64,000 nt of DNA from Lenzites betulinus (GCA_022264855.1 JABYQU010000032.1:62001-126000); one strand, 5' to 3'; counted from the stretch's first letter, positions 9,916-21,687 are shown. Program-made: numbers and translations. Notes: a model not told the origin generated them from the sequence alone.

Positions 9916-12900
9916 TCACCGCGGCCTGTGGTACTCCCGGCCGCGCGGTGGGCCGTAGTTCCCTCGTTCTCGATCGCCGCCCCGACCCCTACCTCTGTAC
10001 CCCTCGCGCTCCACCCATTCGCGCTCTCTACCAGAATCCCGGCGGGGATGGCGCTCGCGGTCCGGACTGCGGTAACGGTCCCTACTGCGCTCGCGGTCCC
10101 GGCTGGGATAGCGGCCCTGGCTTCGATCCCGTCCGCGATCCTGGTGGCGGTCCTTGCGGTGTTTACTCCGGTCCCGACTCCTACTCCTGCTCCAACCTCG
10201 GCTCCGGCTCCGCTCACGCTCACGGCCTCTACTAGCCCAGTCGGGGTCAACGTCGCGTTCACGTTTGATATATACCGGGGGCTGTGAACCTGAGGGCGCT
10301 GCTTGTGCGACGTAGTTGGCCTGTCCCACCAACGGGCGAGGTATTGGAGGCCCAGTACTCGGACTAGAAGGGGAGCCGACCAGTAGTGGCGCTGGGGGCG
10401 GTGGGGGTATGGTTGGATGAGGACTTGTGGGCAGAGGCGGCGAGGAAATATGGATGCCAGCCAACTGGGAGGCAGGTGGGGTGTTCGTTGAACGCGTTTC
10501 GGCGATAGGGGTGATGGACACATTGACTAAATGTCCGTGCTTTGCCAGTAGTTGTTCGATTGACGCTTGCAACGTCGACTCGGCTGGTGATGCTACAGCG
10601 GAACCTGTCTGGGGAGGTAGACTGGCCCGGGGTGCTTGTTGCAAGGAGGCAGCACTAGTGTCAATGATGAGCGTTTGCCGGGTGGTCGCGGGCGAGGGAT
10701 TGGAGATCTAAATGGCGGATGATGTTTAGTCGTGACTCGGTAGTGTTTACTTTTTGAACATACAGGGGCACTGCTTGTGGGCTCGTCTACTTGCCTAAGG
10801 AGAATGTGCTCCCATATCAGTTATTCGGCACCCTTCCCAATTACGTTAAGTACACACATGGCATTAGGATCACTGACAGTTACACCCGAGCGTATTCCGC
10901 TGACTGGCGGGGCCATGGGGGACACTTTGGTTGAAGCACTCTGCGGAGGATCCTCGTCCATTCTCTCACCCGCTCCCGATTCCTCAGTCGCAGGGACCGC
11001 TCTTTGTCGCATAGCGCTCTGGGGCTTCGAGGGACCTGCGACCTGTGATAAAGCGGAAGCCGCCGCAGCCCTTAAGGATGTTTGTGTTGTCCTTGTGGAA
11101 GGGCGAATAGCAGCGTTCTGGGGTGTGGGGGTGGAACTTTTTGAAGTAGTCGCTGGAGACGCTTGTTGCCCTTCCCTCGCTAAAGCTGCTGTCCGAGTGG
11201 CTCGAGATGGCGTAGACTTCGGTACTGTGTCCCCTGTGTTCTCGACCGGCGCTGTCTTGCTGGACGCCGATCTTGTAGTCTTCTTGTTTTGTGCTATCTT
11301 GTCCTTCGCGGAGGTAGACATGATGACATCCGAGACCGAGCGTGAGGTCGCAACAGCTGGCTTCTTCTTCCTCGGGGCGACCTCCTCATAGTCCGAAGCA
11401 CTACTCGCAGCATCTTGAGGTCGGCGTCTCTTATCCCCTGACCCGGATGGCGGTGGTCTAGGCGTGCTTGCGTCAGAGGTTGTCATCCGCGACTTCGTCG
11501 GGCCCGATGCAGGTGGATTACCCTGCCCGTCGCCTACGAGCTCGAGAGCCGGCAATCCCTTCTCGATGAACTTGAACATCGTCCCGACGACTCTTTGATT
11601 CTGGCGAACGTCCTTATGAGCCTTGCGTACGTCCGCGCGCATGAACCAGATTGCTTGTGAAAGCTGCTTGAGCGAGAGTGTCTTCCGGAAGCGGTAGATA
11701 AGCACGCCGATCATCGTGAACTCGACGGGGGACACCCGGGCGGGCTTGTTGAACGCCATGTTGTATCGCTTGTCCTTGACCAACGTGATGAAGATGCGGA
11801 AGGTATCAAGCACGTCCTCTCGCGTCTTCACTGGCACCGCTGACGGCGAAGAAAGCCACCTCTCAATCCGCGGGGCACTAGGGAACGCGGTGGCGGGATG
11901 TGTGTGGATGAGGTTGATGATAGCTGCTAGACATTGGAAGTCTCTGCCACGGTCATGTCCCCAGTCTAGGTCTTCGCCAAAGCCATCGTCCCCAAGGACA
12001 ATAGACTGAACTTCTCGGATGAGGCTGGGCCACGGTCCGGCGACGGCCTGCATTCGCTCTAATTGGATTGTGATTTTCTGTTCAGCGATTTCCATGGGAC
12101 AACGCCGTGACGTGAAGGCCTACCCGCTACTGTGAGGGCTACACCCAGCTGTACACGCTATATATGCCGGTTATAATGGGCCATTGTGAACGTTGCGTGG
12201 GACGTACTTGGAAGATTTCGCGTTCTTGGTCGTCTGTGATCTCTTCATATTCCACGCAGACTATCTGTTTGTTTGCGAAAGATTGCAGTAGTTGTTTAGA
12301 CAGCAGAGGGCGACTCTCGTGCCCCCGATTCCGAAAATAGTACTTTTTACCGGTCACGCTGCATATATTCCGTGAGTAGGGCGCGCGAGGCTGGGAAATT
12401 GCCAGACCCACTTGTCTCTGTCTGAGAGATGTTCTCGTCAACTGACAAGGTAAAAGGAGGAGAACGTTGACGTACGAGGAATCTATTTTTGCACGAGCCA
12501 AATATGAAAGTTCGATATCACAAGTGTTGCAGGATGATGGCTACCACTCACTGTACCGTCCATGAAACTAAAAAACGAAATTATCAGAGGATGGACGTGG
12601 AGAGAAACAAGAGCTATAGCGAAGCTAGGCAACACTATACTGAGCGTATGCCTTAGTTTCTTTCAACTTACAGTTGTATAGATGTTAGTCTCTGTTTGCC
12701 GTCGATGCAGGTCCGTGTCTCGGTGTTATCCTCGTGTCTCTTCACAGCTACACGGCGGATCATACTTAGGTGACGTTATTGCGCATAGGATATGCGGTGC
12801 CTTACCAAATATGACGGGAGGGATGTAAAAGTTCCGGAGTAACGAGTCTATAAGACCGACTTGCTTGGCTTCGGTCCAGACAACATCTGTGAAATCATCA

Positions 12901-13281
12901 GTAACCACGCTCGTGCCGACGATGGGCCCACAAGTATACACATACCTCGTTGATACTCCGGATCCAATTCAATGGTGTTATCAACGATCTGATCTGTTTT
13001 CTTGTTATACACGACATATTAATAGCAATGTCAGAAGGCAAGCGCACCGTACAAGCTTTTGGCGGTATACGTCGTGGTTCGATAGGGCCTCAAGTGGTTT
13101 GAGACCTAGAGTATTATGGAGGTGCGACTGTCCACAGCGGCGCTATCAGGGAGGATGAGCCACTCACTTTGTACTCTTTCTTCCCTTTGGGTCCTGGCTT
13201 TTTCTTCCTGGACTTCGTTTCGAGATACTCGTCGTCACTTGACGAAAGCTCAGTCAGAGAAGACTCCCAGTCTGAGAGCAT
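9916..13281 (-). CDS. DUF262 (GmrSD-N-like) protein with RS/RD-rich tail
   Basis: Ten exons join in frame to 871 residues: 13168-13281, 13048-13105, 12946-12993, 12886-12806, 12672-12747, 12552-12567 (16 nt), 12208-12390, 12124-12157, 10845-12058 and 9916-10707. Residues about 40-200 carry the DUF262 marks: RTTTYTAKSLYDQI, LDPEYQR followed by DVVW, LRNFYIPPVIF, CIDGKQRLTS (Asp116-Arg120), FANKQIVCVEY and RVQLGVALT. DUF262 has a ParB-like fold. In bacteria it is the N-terminal half of GmrSD, BrxU and SspE defence proteins, where a D-G-Q-Q-R motif serves nucleotide binding or hydrolysis. A helical region follows, then a long Ser/Pro-rich linker. The last ~105 residues are packed with RS, RD and RE dipeptides, as in splicing-related nuclear proteins. 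I see no HNH (DUF1524) nuclease domain. The function in fungi is not known. It faces SMC2 across 292 bp. Confidence 0.85.
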
Positions 13282-13573
13282 ATAGCCAAGTGGTGGGACC
13301 TTCAAGGCCGCGGGGACAGTGATGGTAGAAAGCCAAGCTCACCAGACAAAAGTAAGACCGTTCCGGAGTAGAGTATAAGGACGGGCACGTGATGGGCGCG
13401 TTTCGGGCGGCGCTTCTATAGCGCGTTGAACGCGACGCGACTGGGCCACTTTCGCGTAAACTAGCAACATCGACCCCGCCCTCAACGCGTCGGACAGCGA
13501 CCACCGCCCCACCCTTGACATCAAGCGACTCTGTGTGTCCTCCTAGGACGTCTCATCAGGACTGGACGACTAG
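13282..13573. promoter_or_regulatory. shared divergent promoter, DUF262 / SMC2
   Basis: The 292 bp between the two start codons must hold both 5' ends. It contains GC-rich palindromic pieces such as AACGCGACGCG and GGACGGGCACGTGATGGGCGCG (CACGTG, an E-box, at about 13386). Assignment is by position only. Confidence 0.5.
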
Positions 13574-16500
13574 ATGCATATCCAGGAGCTCATTCTCGAA
13601 GGTACGTCCTACAGTATTCCGTGCCACACGCACGCCTACAACGCGCATATGAAGGGTTCAAGTCCTACCCCGTTCGAACACAAATATCCGGATGGGACCC
13701 GTCATTCAACGCGATTACCGGACTGAACGGTTCAGGCAAGTCAAACATCCTCGACGCAATATGTTTCGTTCTCGGGTTGACCAATATGTCATCGGTGAGC
13801 TCATATGCGGTTGGAATGGACTGGCATGCCTTACCCGCCCCGTGTAGATGCGCGCACAGAACCAACAAGACCTCATCTATAAGCGGGGACAAGCAGGTGT
13901 CACGAAAGCTAGTGTCACTATTGTATTCGACAACTCCAATCGCGCCAATAGTCCCGTGGGGTTCGAAGGGTATGCGCAGATCACGGTGACGAGACAGGTG
14001 CGTCCCAAAGACTGCTTATTGTAGATGTGTATACCCCAACTTCATCCAGATTGCGATTCCGAACATCTCGAAGTACCTATTGAACGGGCACAAATCCACT
14101 CAGCAAGCCATTCAGACCCTCTTCCAGAGCGTGCAGCTGAACATCAACAACCCCAACTTCCTCATCATGCAGGGGCGTATCACGAAGGTCTTGAACATGA
14201 AACCTCAGGAGATTCTGGGAATGGTGGAGGAAGCTGCCGGCACGCGCATGTTCGAGGAGCGGAAGGAGAAGGCGCTGAAGACCATTACCAAGAAGGAGAA
14301 GCGTGTGCAGGAGCTTACTGCTCTGCTCGGCGAGGAGATCACGCCCAAGCTTGACAAACTACGCGAGGAGAAGCGGTCATACGTCCAGTGGCAGAAGGCG
14401 TGCACAGAGCTCGAGCGCATTGCTCGCACCCTTCGCGCATGGGAGTGGACAGAAGCCCAGGAGCGCGCGGCAGCGAAGGGCGAGGAGGTCGCGGCAGCCG
14501 AGGAGCAGATCGCCACCTACAAGAAGAACAAGGACAAGCATAACACGGAAGTCCGCGCCGCAGAGAAGGACATGGAGCGCGTGAACGCCCAACGAGACAA
14601 GGAGCTCACGAAGGGTGGGAAGTTCAAGAAGCTGGAAGCGGAGGTCAACGAATTGGGCAAGACGCTCACGAAAATCCGGACTCAGGTTGAGATCAAGAAT
14701 GGCACCATCGCCGATGAAGCGGGCAAGGTTGCGGCCTCCGAGAAGGAGCTTGAGGAGGTCAGTTTGGCGTTATTTACACTCATCTACTTCTAATGACCTC
14801 TCCAGCTGCGTGCGAGCTGCAGCGAGAAGCGACGCCAGGTCGAAGAACTTGGTGCTTCTCATGCTACCGTTAAGGACAAGCACAATACCCTCACAACCGC
14901 GTTGACCAATGCCGAGGAGTTGCTGCAAACGCTGCTCACAGGTCTCACCTCCAATAAGGACGGCAATGCTGGCGGCGGCGGTTACATGGGCCAGCTCGCG
15001 GACGCGCGCACACGTTCTGCGCAGGCCGCTGCTGAGGAGGAGCAGTCTCGCGTGAAGCTCGCTATGAGCGAGAAGGAGCTGAAATCTCTTGAAGCTCGAT
15101 GGAAGGCCGTCGAGCGCGAGGCTGGGGAGGGTGCTCGGAACCTCGAAGAGAAGCGCGCAGAAGTGGAGAAGTGCAAGAAGCGGATCGCCGAAACCGGGTG
15201 GAGTACGGAGAAGGAACAGGCGCACGATACTGCCATCCGGAGTGTGAAGGATGAGGTGCGGACACTGACCCAGGTGCGCATACCACTTTGTCTCCCTCGT
15301 CCTCAGTCGAACTAAGATCTACGACTATCAGGCCCGCGACGACATCAAGAACCGCATGGGTAACCTTGACTTCGAGTATGCGTCGCCATACCCGAACTTC
15401 GACCGTAAGAAGGTCAAGGGCTTAGTAGCTGCTCTCGTCGGGCTCGAGAAGATGAACTACAACGCAGCGACGGCGCTCGAAATCACTGCCGGTGGCCGCC
15501 TGTACAACGTTGTGGTCGAGAGCGATGAAGTGGGCAAGCAGCTTCTTCAGAACGGCCGCTTGAAGAGGCGTGTCACCATCATTCCGCTGAACAAGATCGA
15601 GAGCTTCCGTGTCCACCCATCGGTATCACTATGTCCTCCCACCTTATCTATGGCGGCTCGCTAACAATGCCTCAGAAAATCGAGGCTGCTAAACGCATAT
15701 CGGGCGGCAAAGCGCGCCTCGCCCTGTCCCTCATCGGATATCCGGAGGATGTCGCGAACGCTATGTTCTTCGTCTTCGGCAGCACATTCATCTGCGAAGA
15801 TGCCGAGACCGCGAAGCTGATCACCTTCTCCCGCGAAGTCGGCATCAAGTCCGTCACCCTCGATGGCGACGTATACGACCCTTCTGGCACTCTCAGCGGT
15901 GGCTCCGCCCCCAATAGCTCGGGGGTCCTTGTTAGAGTGCAAGAGCTCATAGAAGCGGAGGCTAGACTGCAGGAAGCTACGCAGCGTTTGGCTGGGCTCG
16001 AGCGTGAGGAACAGCGGCTGAAGGACGTGCGGGACAAGTGGAGAGCCTATTCGCGCGACATCAGCATCAAGGAGCACGAGCTTAGTCTCCTACAAGAACA
16101 GCTCAACGGCAGCAATGCCTCGCGGGTAAGTTCTTCGTGTCCGCTGCACTAGGGTCCTGATTGATGGTATGGTCAGATCGGACAAGATGTCGAGCAAGCA
16201 AAGCAGACGATTGAGGAATTGCGCGCCGCGATCCAGGCAGCCCAGGAGAAGGAAAAGGCCGCGAAAGCAGAAATCAAGAAGCTGCAAAAAGATATGGATG
16301 ACTTCAAGAACAACAAAGAAGGCAAGATTGATGAGCTGAAGGTTCGTCCTTGAACTATGATAGCCTTTGCTAATACTCACTGCTGGCTTTTTGGGCGTCA
16401 TCCAGGCGGACGTGACCAAGCAGAAAGCAGCCCTTCAGAAACACTCTGTCGTGGTCAAGACTCAGCACCGCGAGCTGCAGACGGCTACCCTTGAGCTCGG

Positions 16501-18017
16501 TAGGCGTAATTTCAGTTCGAATGATGAGGGCCGTGAACTGAATATCTACAGAACAACTCGAGAAGGACATCACTTCGGCCGAAGCTTCTATCGAAGAAGC
16601 TCGCGGGGGCGTGAAGAAACTACAAAAGGAACTCGGCAAACTCGAGGCTGAACAGCAGTCGAGCGAGGTACGATTTGCTGATCCCGACGACGAACCATAT
16701 TATTCACGATGACCTCAGGATGCACTGGCGAAAGCCGAGAGGAAACTTCAGGAGGAACGCGCAACACTCAGCCGATATGACGACGAGCTTAGGGCGCTCG
16801 AGCAAGTCATCAAGGCGAAGAAGCAAGCCAACGCCGACGCGGATCTCGAGATTGCCAAGCGAGAGCACGACATCGTCTCGCTGCAGAGGGAGCGGACTGC
16901 TGCAGAGAACCAGGCGACAAATCTCGAGAAGCAGTACGACTGGATTGTGGAAGAACACGAGTATGTGTCATCCTGATATGTTCGGCGGACTGACTGCTCA
17001 TAACATTTCAGGCAATTCGGCAAACCAGGCACTCCGTATGATTTCGCCAACGCGGACATAAACCAGCTGAAGACGCGCGCACAAGAGTTGACGGCGCAGC
17101 AGAATGGTATGAAGAGGAAGATCAATCCGAAGGCCGTACACATGATCGACGGGTGCGATGAACTGCTGCATTTGTGAATACGGGTGTTTTCTGACATGTT
17201 TTTGCAGTGTCGAGAAGCAGGATGCGGACCTGAAAAAGATGCTCGCACAAGTCCTCAAGGACAAGGCGAAAATCGAGCAGGGTATCGACCAGCTTGACCA
17301 GTACAAGCGCGATGCCGTTGAGACCACCTGGACCAAGGTCAACGGGTCAGTGCCGTCTATCGGTCTACCGCCTAGCTGGGTCAGGTACTGACACCCATTC
17401 GATTCAGGGACTTCGGCGCGATTTTCGCCGAGCTCCTGCCAGGGAACTTTGCCAAACTGCAGCCGCCAGACGGCCAGGACCTGATGCAGGGCCTTGAGGT
17501 CAAAGTGCGCCTAGGCACCGTCTGGAAACAGAGTCTCACCGAGCTCAGTGGCGGCCAACGGTCAGTAACACGTCCTTTATCTTTGACACCCCTTCAGGCC
17601 CTCGGGTTCCCCTGTACTCACCACCTGTTTTATGTATTTGATCCTCGGGCGGCTCGCTGACCAGTTAAATCATGGCACAGGTCCCTTATCGCGCTGTCCC
17701 TGATCATGTCTCTGCTGCAGTTCAAGCCTGCGCCGATGTACATCCTCGACGAAATCGACGCGGCCCTCGATCTGTCCCACACGCAGCACATCGGGCAGCT
17801 CTTCCGAACCCGCTTCAAGGGCTCGCAATTCATCGTCGTCTCGCTCAAGGAGGGCCTCTTCACGAACGCGAACGTCCTCTTCCGCACGCGCTTCAGGGAC
17901 GGCACGTCCATCGTCGAGCGCACCGCGCACCGCTCGACGTCGGCGCTCTACCAGAACGGCCGCGACGACGGGGACGAGAACGTACCGCCCGCGGCGCGCC
18001 GGGCTAGCAGGCGATAG
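13574..18017 (+). CDS. SMC2: condensin subunit SMC2
   Basis: Core ATPase of condensin, which compacts and resolves mitotic chromosomes. About 15 exons join to roughly 1,200 residues. The first exon (13574-13601) gives MHIQELILE, and Walker [10 protein letters not shown], sits at residues 32-40. Then come [20 protein letters not shown] and [21 protein letters not shown], long coiled coils, and a hinge around 15330-15920 ([55 protein letters not shown]). The ABC signature LSGGQRSLIALS is split by the last intron (about 17561-17681), followed by Walker [23 protein letters not shown]2 rather than SMC4 or cohesin is indicated by the hinge and the signature context. No break in frame was found. Confidence 0.95.
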
Positions 18018-18830
18018 CGCAGGGTTGTGCCTTGACGGTCTGGGATCATGTTTCTGTGGTGTGTCGATGTTGGCTTGTCTTTGTATCGCTCTTGTACGCT
18101 ACTCTACTGTATACGTAGTTCTTGCTTTCTGCTGCCGCTCAGATTATGGTGGGGGATCGCGCCCCGTCGGTGTCGTCGGGAGTCTTGTCTTACCCCTCGG
18201 GCACTGTGGTGTTAAAGTGCGGGGCCCGGGGCTCGTGAGAGCTCCCATACCCTGTTCGTCTGCTATCTCATGGGTGTATGTGCCGGCCGCATATGCAGAG
18301 AAACTCGGGGAGTGATGGCTGTCCGGCCTAGCTGCGGCGTAGACTGGCTCCATCGCCTTGCAACAGGTCGCAAACTGGTGGATACCGGCGTACTAGGCTC
18401 CAACAGGGTTTGATGCATTGCTCGGTCCGGCGGAAGGCAGCAACGGACTATTTCGAGAGAAAGACACTTACCGGAGTTGGCCTATAATGGTACAGTACCT
18501 TCGGGGAGGGGGTATCACATTGGATCCGCAATGCACCAATGTGGAAGTCGCCATTAATTCTACTGATGGCTCGTCAGGTCGTCCGCGGGATACATAGAGA
18601 CGAACCAACTCGACAGGACTGCATTAAAAGGTAGGCGTGATGGCACATAGCTACAGTACACTGTGAGGTTCCTCGAGGAATCAGTGGTGAGTAAAGGAAG
18701 CAGAGTCATGGAATAAGTTATACGCCGACTGCCGGAGCGCGGAGGAGCGCGGCCGCCAGGACATCAATGCATCACGGGCCAGGCAACGCGAGGACCCCCG
18801 ACAACCGCCCAAATATGCCTGATGACGCCG
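18018..18830. other. SMC2 3' flank, no gene seen
   Basis: Contains the SMC2 3' untranslated region and a GC-rich spacer. No exon set or RNA gene recognised. Confidence 0.35.
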
Positions 18831-19150
18831 ACCGCGATTTTGCCCAAAATGTCCGGGGTCAACAGGCCTGTTAGACGCCCACTTTTGTCCGGATAAAATC
18901 AGGCTTTCGGCCCCTAAAAAGCCAAAAAATGTCCGAAAGCCGGCGCTTAACCACCACAGGCCTGATTTTTGGCGCTCAATGCACGTTTAGCGCCCGCTTG
19001 GGTCGAAACTGATGCCTCTTTTTGGAGTCCATGTCCGGACCATTTCCACAGGCCTTTCGGCGTCTAAGCCCTGTTTTGTCCGGATGGCAACAGGCATACC
19101 CCCCCAAGAAACCCAATTCGTGTCCGGATGGTCATCAGGGATCTTGCAGA
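18831..19150. repeat. degenerate TGTCCGG tandem repeat
   Basis: TGTCCG starts at 18850, 18886, 18930, 19032, 19077 and 19121, that is, every 36-51 bp with one unit lost in the middle. Between the hits other words recur: CAACAGGC or CACAGGCCT, TTTCGGC, and GGCGCT or GGCGTCTAA, often followed by TTTT. It looks like an old, decayed minisatellite. It is non-coding as far as I can see. Confidence 0.6.
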
Positions 19151-19494
19151 ATTGTCGGGGGTCCTGCAACGCGGGGCTGCCATCGCTATCGATCGACATG
19201 GACCATGAGGTTGGCCAACGGTTACGGCGCATCGCGATTCGGTGCATCGGGGGGCGTGGCTAAGACCGGAATTGAGGTTCGGAGCGCTGAATATAAAACT
19301 GGGAGCACAAGGAGCACAAGCGCCACGATCACCGCCGCATACGTCTCCCAAGCATGCGGGCCACGGTGTTCACGCGGCTCCTGGGATCTGAACGGGCAAT
19401 GTGCGAAGTGGTGGTTCTTGCGATGTCATGCAGATCGAAGGACTTCTGGCGCGGGAGAGTAGCGGTGCGAGAGTCGGTGGGGCGCAAGGCGTTC

Positions 19495-19868
19495 TCATTG
19501 AACCAGGACGGTGATAGCCATCGCGACACATGCTAGTGCGACGTACGGTGACAGTCGCTCTCCTGCATAGAAAGGTTAGATGCAAACGTCCATCAGCGAC
19601 GTCGGCGAAAACGTACCTATCCGCGCAGACATCCAGAAGAGGCCCAGGAAGCTACGTGGAGGTTCAGCCCGCACCGCGCGGTGTAACGTGTAGGCAAACG
19701 ACGTACCCCTCCTTGTTACGGTCAATAAGTCGGGGTGCGACCGCGCGTACATACGTGCATGTGCAGATGAGGAGGAGAATAACGAGCAGCAGGGATTGGA
19801 AGTTGAAGAGCGCCGACTGCAGCACGGATGAGATGGTGGGAAACGCGTACGGGTTGTGAGCTCACCAT
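19495..19868 (-). CDS. Kish / TMEM167 Golgi membrane protein
   Basis: Very small two-pass membrane protein conserved across eukaryotes, located in the Golgi and needed in the early secretory pathway. The first coding exon is only the ATG (19866-19868). After a 49-nt intron exon 2 (19707-19816) reads [20 protein letters not shown].. to DRNKEG. A short exon gives [12 protein letters not shown], and the last one reads [20 protein letters not shown] and Gln before TGA at 19495-19497. The total is about 72 residues, the family size. Two hydrophobic segments flank a basic middle. The pattern [32 protein letters not shown] is diagnostic. The gene is easy to miss because no exon exceeds 110 nt. Confidence 0.9.
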
Positions 19869-20363
19869 TATGACCTTGTATCCCGTCAGCCTCTCCTTTA
19901 CCAGCCAATGTGAGGGTCAGACAGCCGCGGCGGTCTGCAGCACAGAGAGTAGTCGTAGACGTCGTAAGCAGTATCGTGGAGAGTGTGCAAGGCGGCGGCG
20001 TGGACGATGCTGCAGGCTGTCATTGGCGCTTACTGAGGCCACGTGGCTCGAGTAGTGGGTCCAAAGTAGCGCCCGCCAATTCAGGCAAAATTATGTTTGC
20101 TCGCTATGTCCTCGACCACCACTCGCCTTCCCTCGCTCGTCACCACAAATATTGCTGCCATTGAAGCGCACTACAATATCTCGAGATTTTTCGACATCAC
20201 CCATCGTCCATTTATAAAGGGTGATGTCACCGCCCGAGGATGGTGACTACTAAGTTGACATATGGCTAACTGGTGAGGGCAAGCCTTCGCGATACAGATA
20301 ATGTTCGTAAGCAAATCCGGAACAATGGAGTGAGCAGCTTTCTATTTTTCCTTCTAATTATCG
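19869..20363. other. intergenic, Kish promoter side
   Basis: A 46-codon plus-strand frame (20106-20246, beginning MSSTTTRLPSLVTTNIAA) is present, without recognised similarity. Nothing else seen. Confidence 0.3.
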
Positions 20364-20758
20364 TCAACGATATTTGAGGTATTCGAGAATTTGTTGCACC
20401 CTAGGATTAAGACTGCTTTCCACGGTTCCTCGTGCAAGAAGATCTGCCACAGCCACTTGAGCACCCACCCCGTACGATGACTGACATGCTATGACTTGCC
20501 ACTGTCTGTCCCAGTGCGTGTGATTGCAAAATAATGGGGCGCCCAACCGTTGAGAGTGAGAGACACTCCCTCAGCTTGAGTAGCCGTTGTCCACCCCAGG
20601 GCTTCGGCCAGCCTCTGGTCTACATAGAGCGTGTCATTGTCCAGAATGACTTTGAACTCTCTGGCGCCGGAACCCGACCGACTGAGGAGAGACTGAGCCC
20701 GCACTTGAATCGCACGTCTAGGGATAGCGGAGAAGATGCGTGGCGAATTTAAAAGCAT
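20364..20758 (-). CDS. small protein with mitochondrial-type presequence
   Basis: Two exons (20503-20758 and 20364-20443) joined across a 59-nt intron give 111 residues. The first 30 residues (MLLNSPRIFSAIPRRAIQVR..) are rich in Arg, Ser and hydrophobics with no acids, typical of a mitochondrial import signal. The rest reads EFKVILDNDTLYVDQRLAEA, then LGW, EGVSLTLNGWAPHYFAITRT and a basic helical end NPRVQQILEYLKYR. I do not recognise a named family. It looks like a conserved small basidiomycete protein of unknown role. Without the intron the first exon meets a stop soon after, so the spliced form is preferred. Confidence 0.55.
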
Positions 20759-21145
20759 TCTAGGGAGGATGTTCGGAGGTACGGTAAACGTTAACCGCTA
20801 TCGCTGGCAAATATTGATGCGCGCTCACACGCAGTTACCGACAGGCTCTTGAAACAAGTAACCCTGGAAAAACACCGTTATCATTTGTTCAAGAAACCGA
20901 TAGGTCGGCCGAAAGGTGACCATTTGTTTCGACTTTTCACAGATGTTTGTGATGTGTGCTGTCGTGTCCAGGATTGCTGTTAATACACTGAATTCAAAAT
21001 AAGTAAAGAGTAGAAACATACTTACAGAGACTTACAGACCCTTTGAAGCATGTATAAATATTGACTTAAATAGTATACTGTTATGCTTAAACTTTAAGCA
21101 GTATTCCTACCTTCAAAGCTGTGCCACCAACGACTCCGAGTCACC
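20759..21145. other. intergenic, AT-rich divergent spacer
   Basis: AT-rich spacer between the small mitochondrial-type gene (-) and the Doc-type gene (+). A TATAAATA element occurs near 21053. No gene seen. Confidence 0.35.
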
Positions 21146-21687
21146 ATGGCTGCACACGCCGCACGTCTTGCTCGTATTTTCACTCCAGAATACGCCTGCC
21201 GGATCAACGCACAGATAGTATATCCTGCTTCCCATCGACTCGTCAAATCCAACGAGCTTGAGTCCGCACTCGCTCGTCCGCTGAATGTAGCGGTGTACGA
21301 GCCCAGTCGTCACGCAACATATCTTGCTGCAACCCTATCATATGGTATCATCAACGGTACTTATACCCTTGAATTACATGCACTGTGTCAAGATGCCACC
21401 AAGCTCTCTTTACAGGACACCCTTTCCTCGATGGCAACAAACGCACAGGTGCATATAACCACCATTAATTGCTCTCCGATTCCCAGCTCATATCTCTGAC
21501 AGCGTTCTTCCTCGCCAACGAGTACCTGCGTGTACAAGGACTCCCAGGTTTGCTCAACGAAGGCCAAATAGGTGATGTCCATCAGGGATTATTAGGTATA
21601 GCGGATCGACACATCGATGCTGCGTCGGGGAAGTTGGATGTGGAAGGACTGGCCCAAGGATTAGTATCCAAGAAGACCGAGTCGTGA
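21146..21687 (+). CDS. Doc-type Fic-fold (Fido) protein
   Basis: Three exons (21146-21356, 21416-21448, 21503-21687) join in frame to 142 residues. The middle exon is only 33 nt and encodes exactly the active-site motif HPFLDGNKRT (residues 72-81), which matches the Doc pattern H-x-F-x-D/N-A/G-N-K-R. Upstream is a helix with LESALARP and YLAATLSYGIIN; downstream is AFFLANEYLRVQG, also usual. Bacterial Doc, the toxin of phage-plasmid Phd-Doc modules, is a kinase that phosphorylates EF-Tu. Fic relatives AMPylate targets. Doc-like genes occur in many fungi, with unknown targets, and probably entered by transfer from bacteria. The key motif is intact, so an enzyme is plausible. No antitoxin-like partner is seen nearby. 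Confidence 0.85.
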
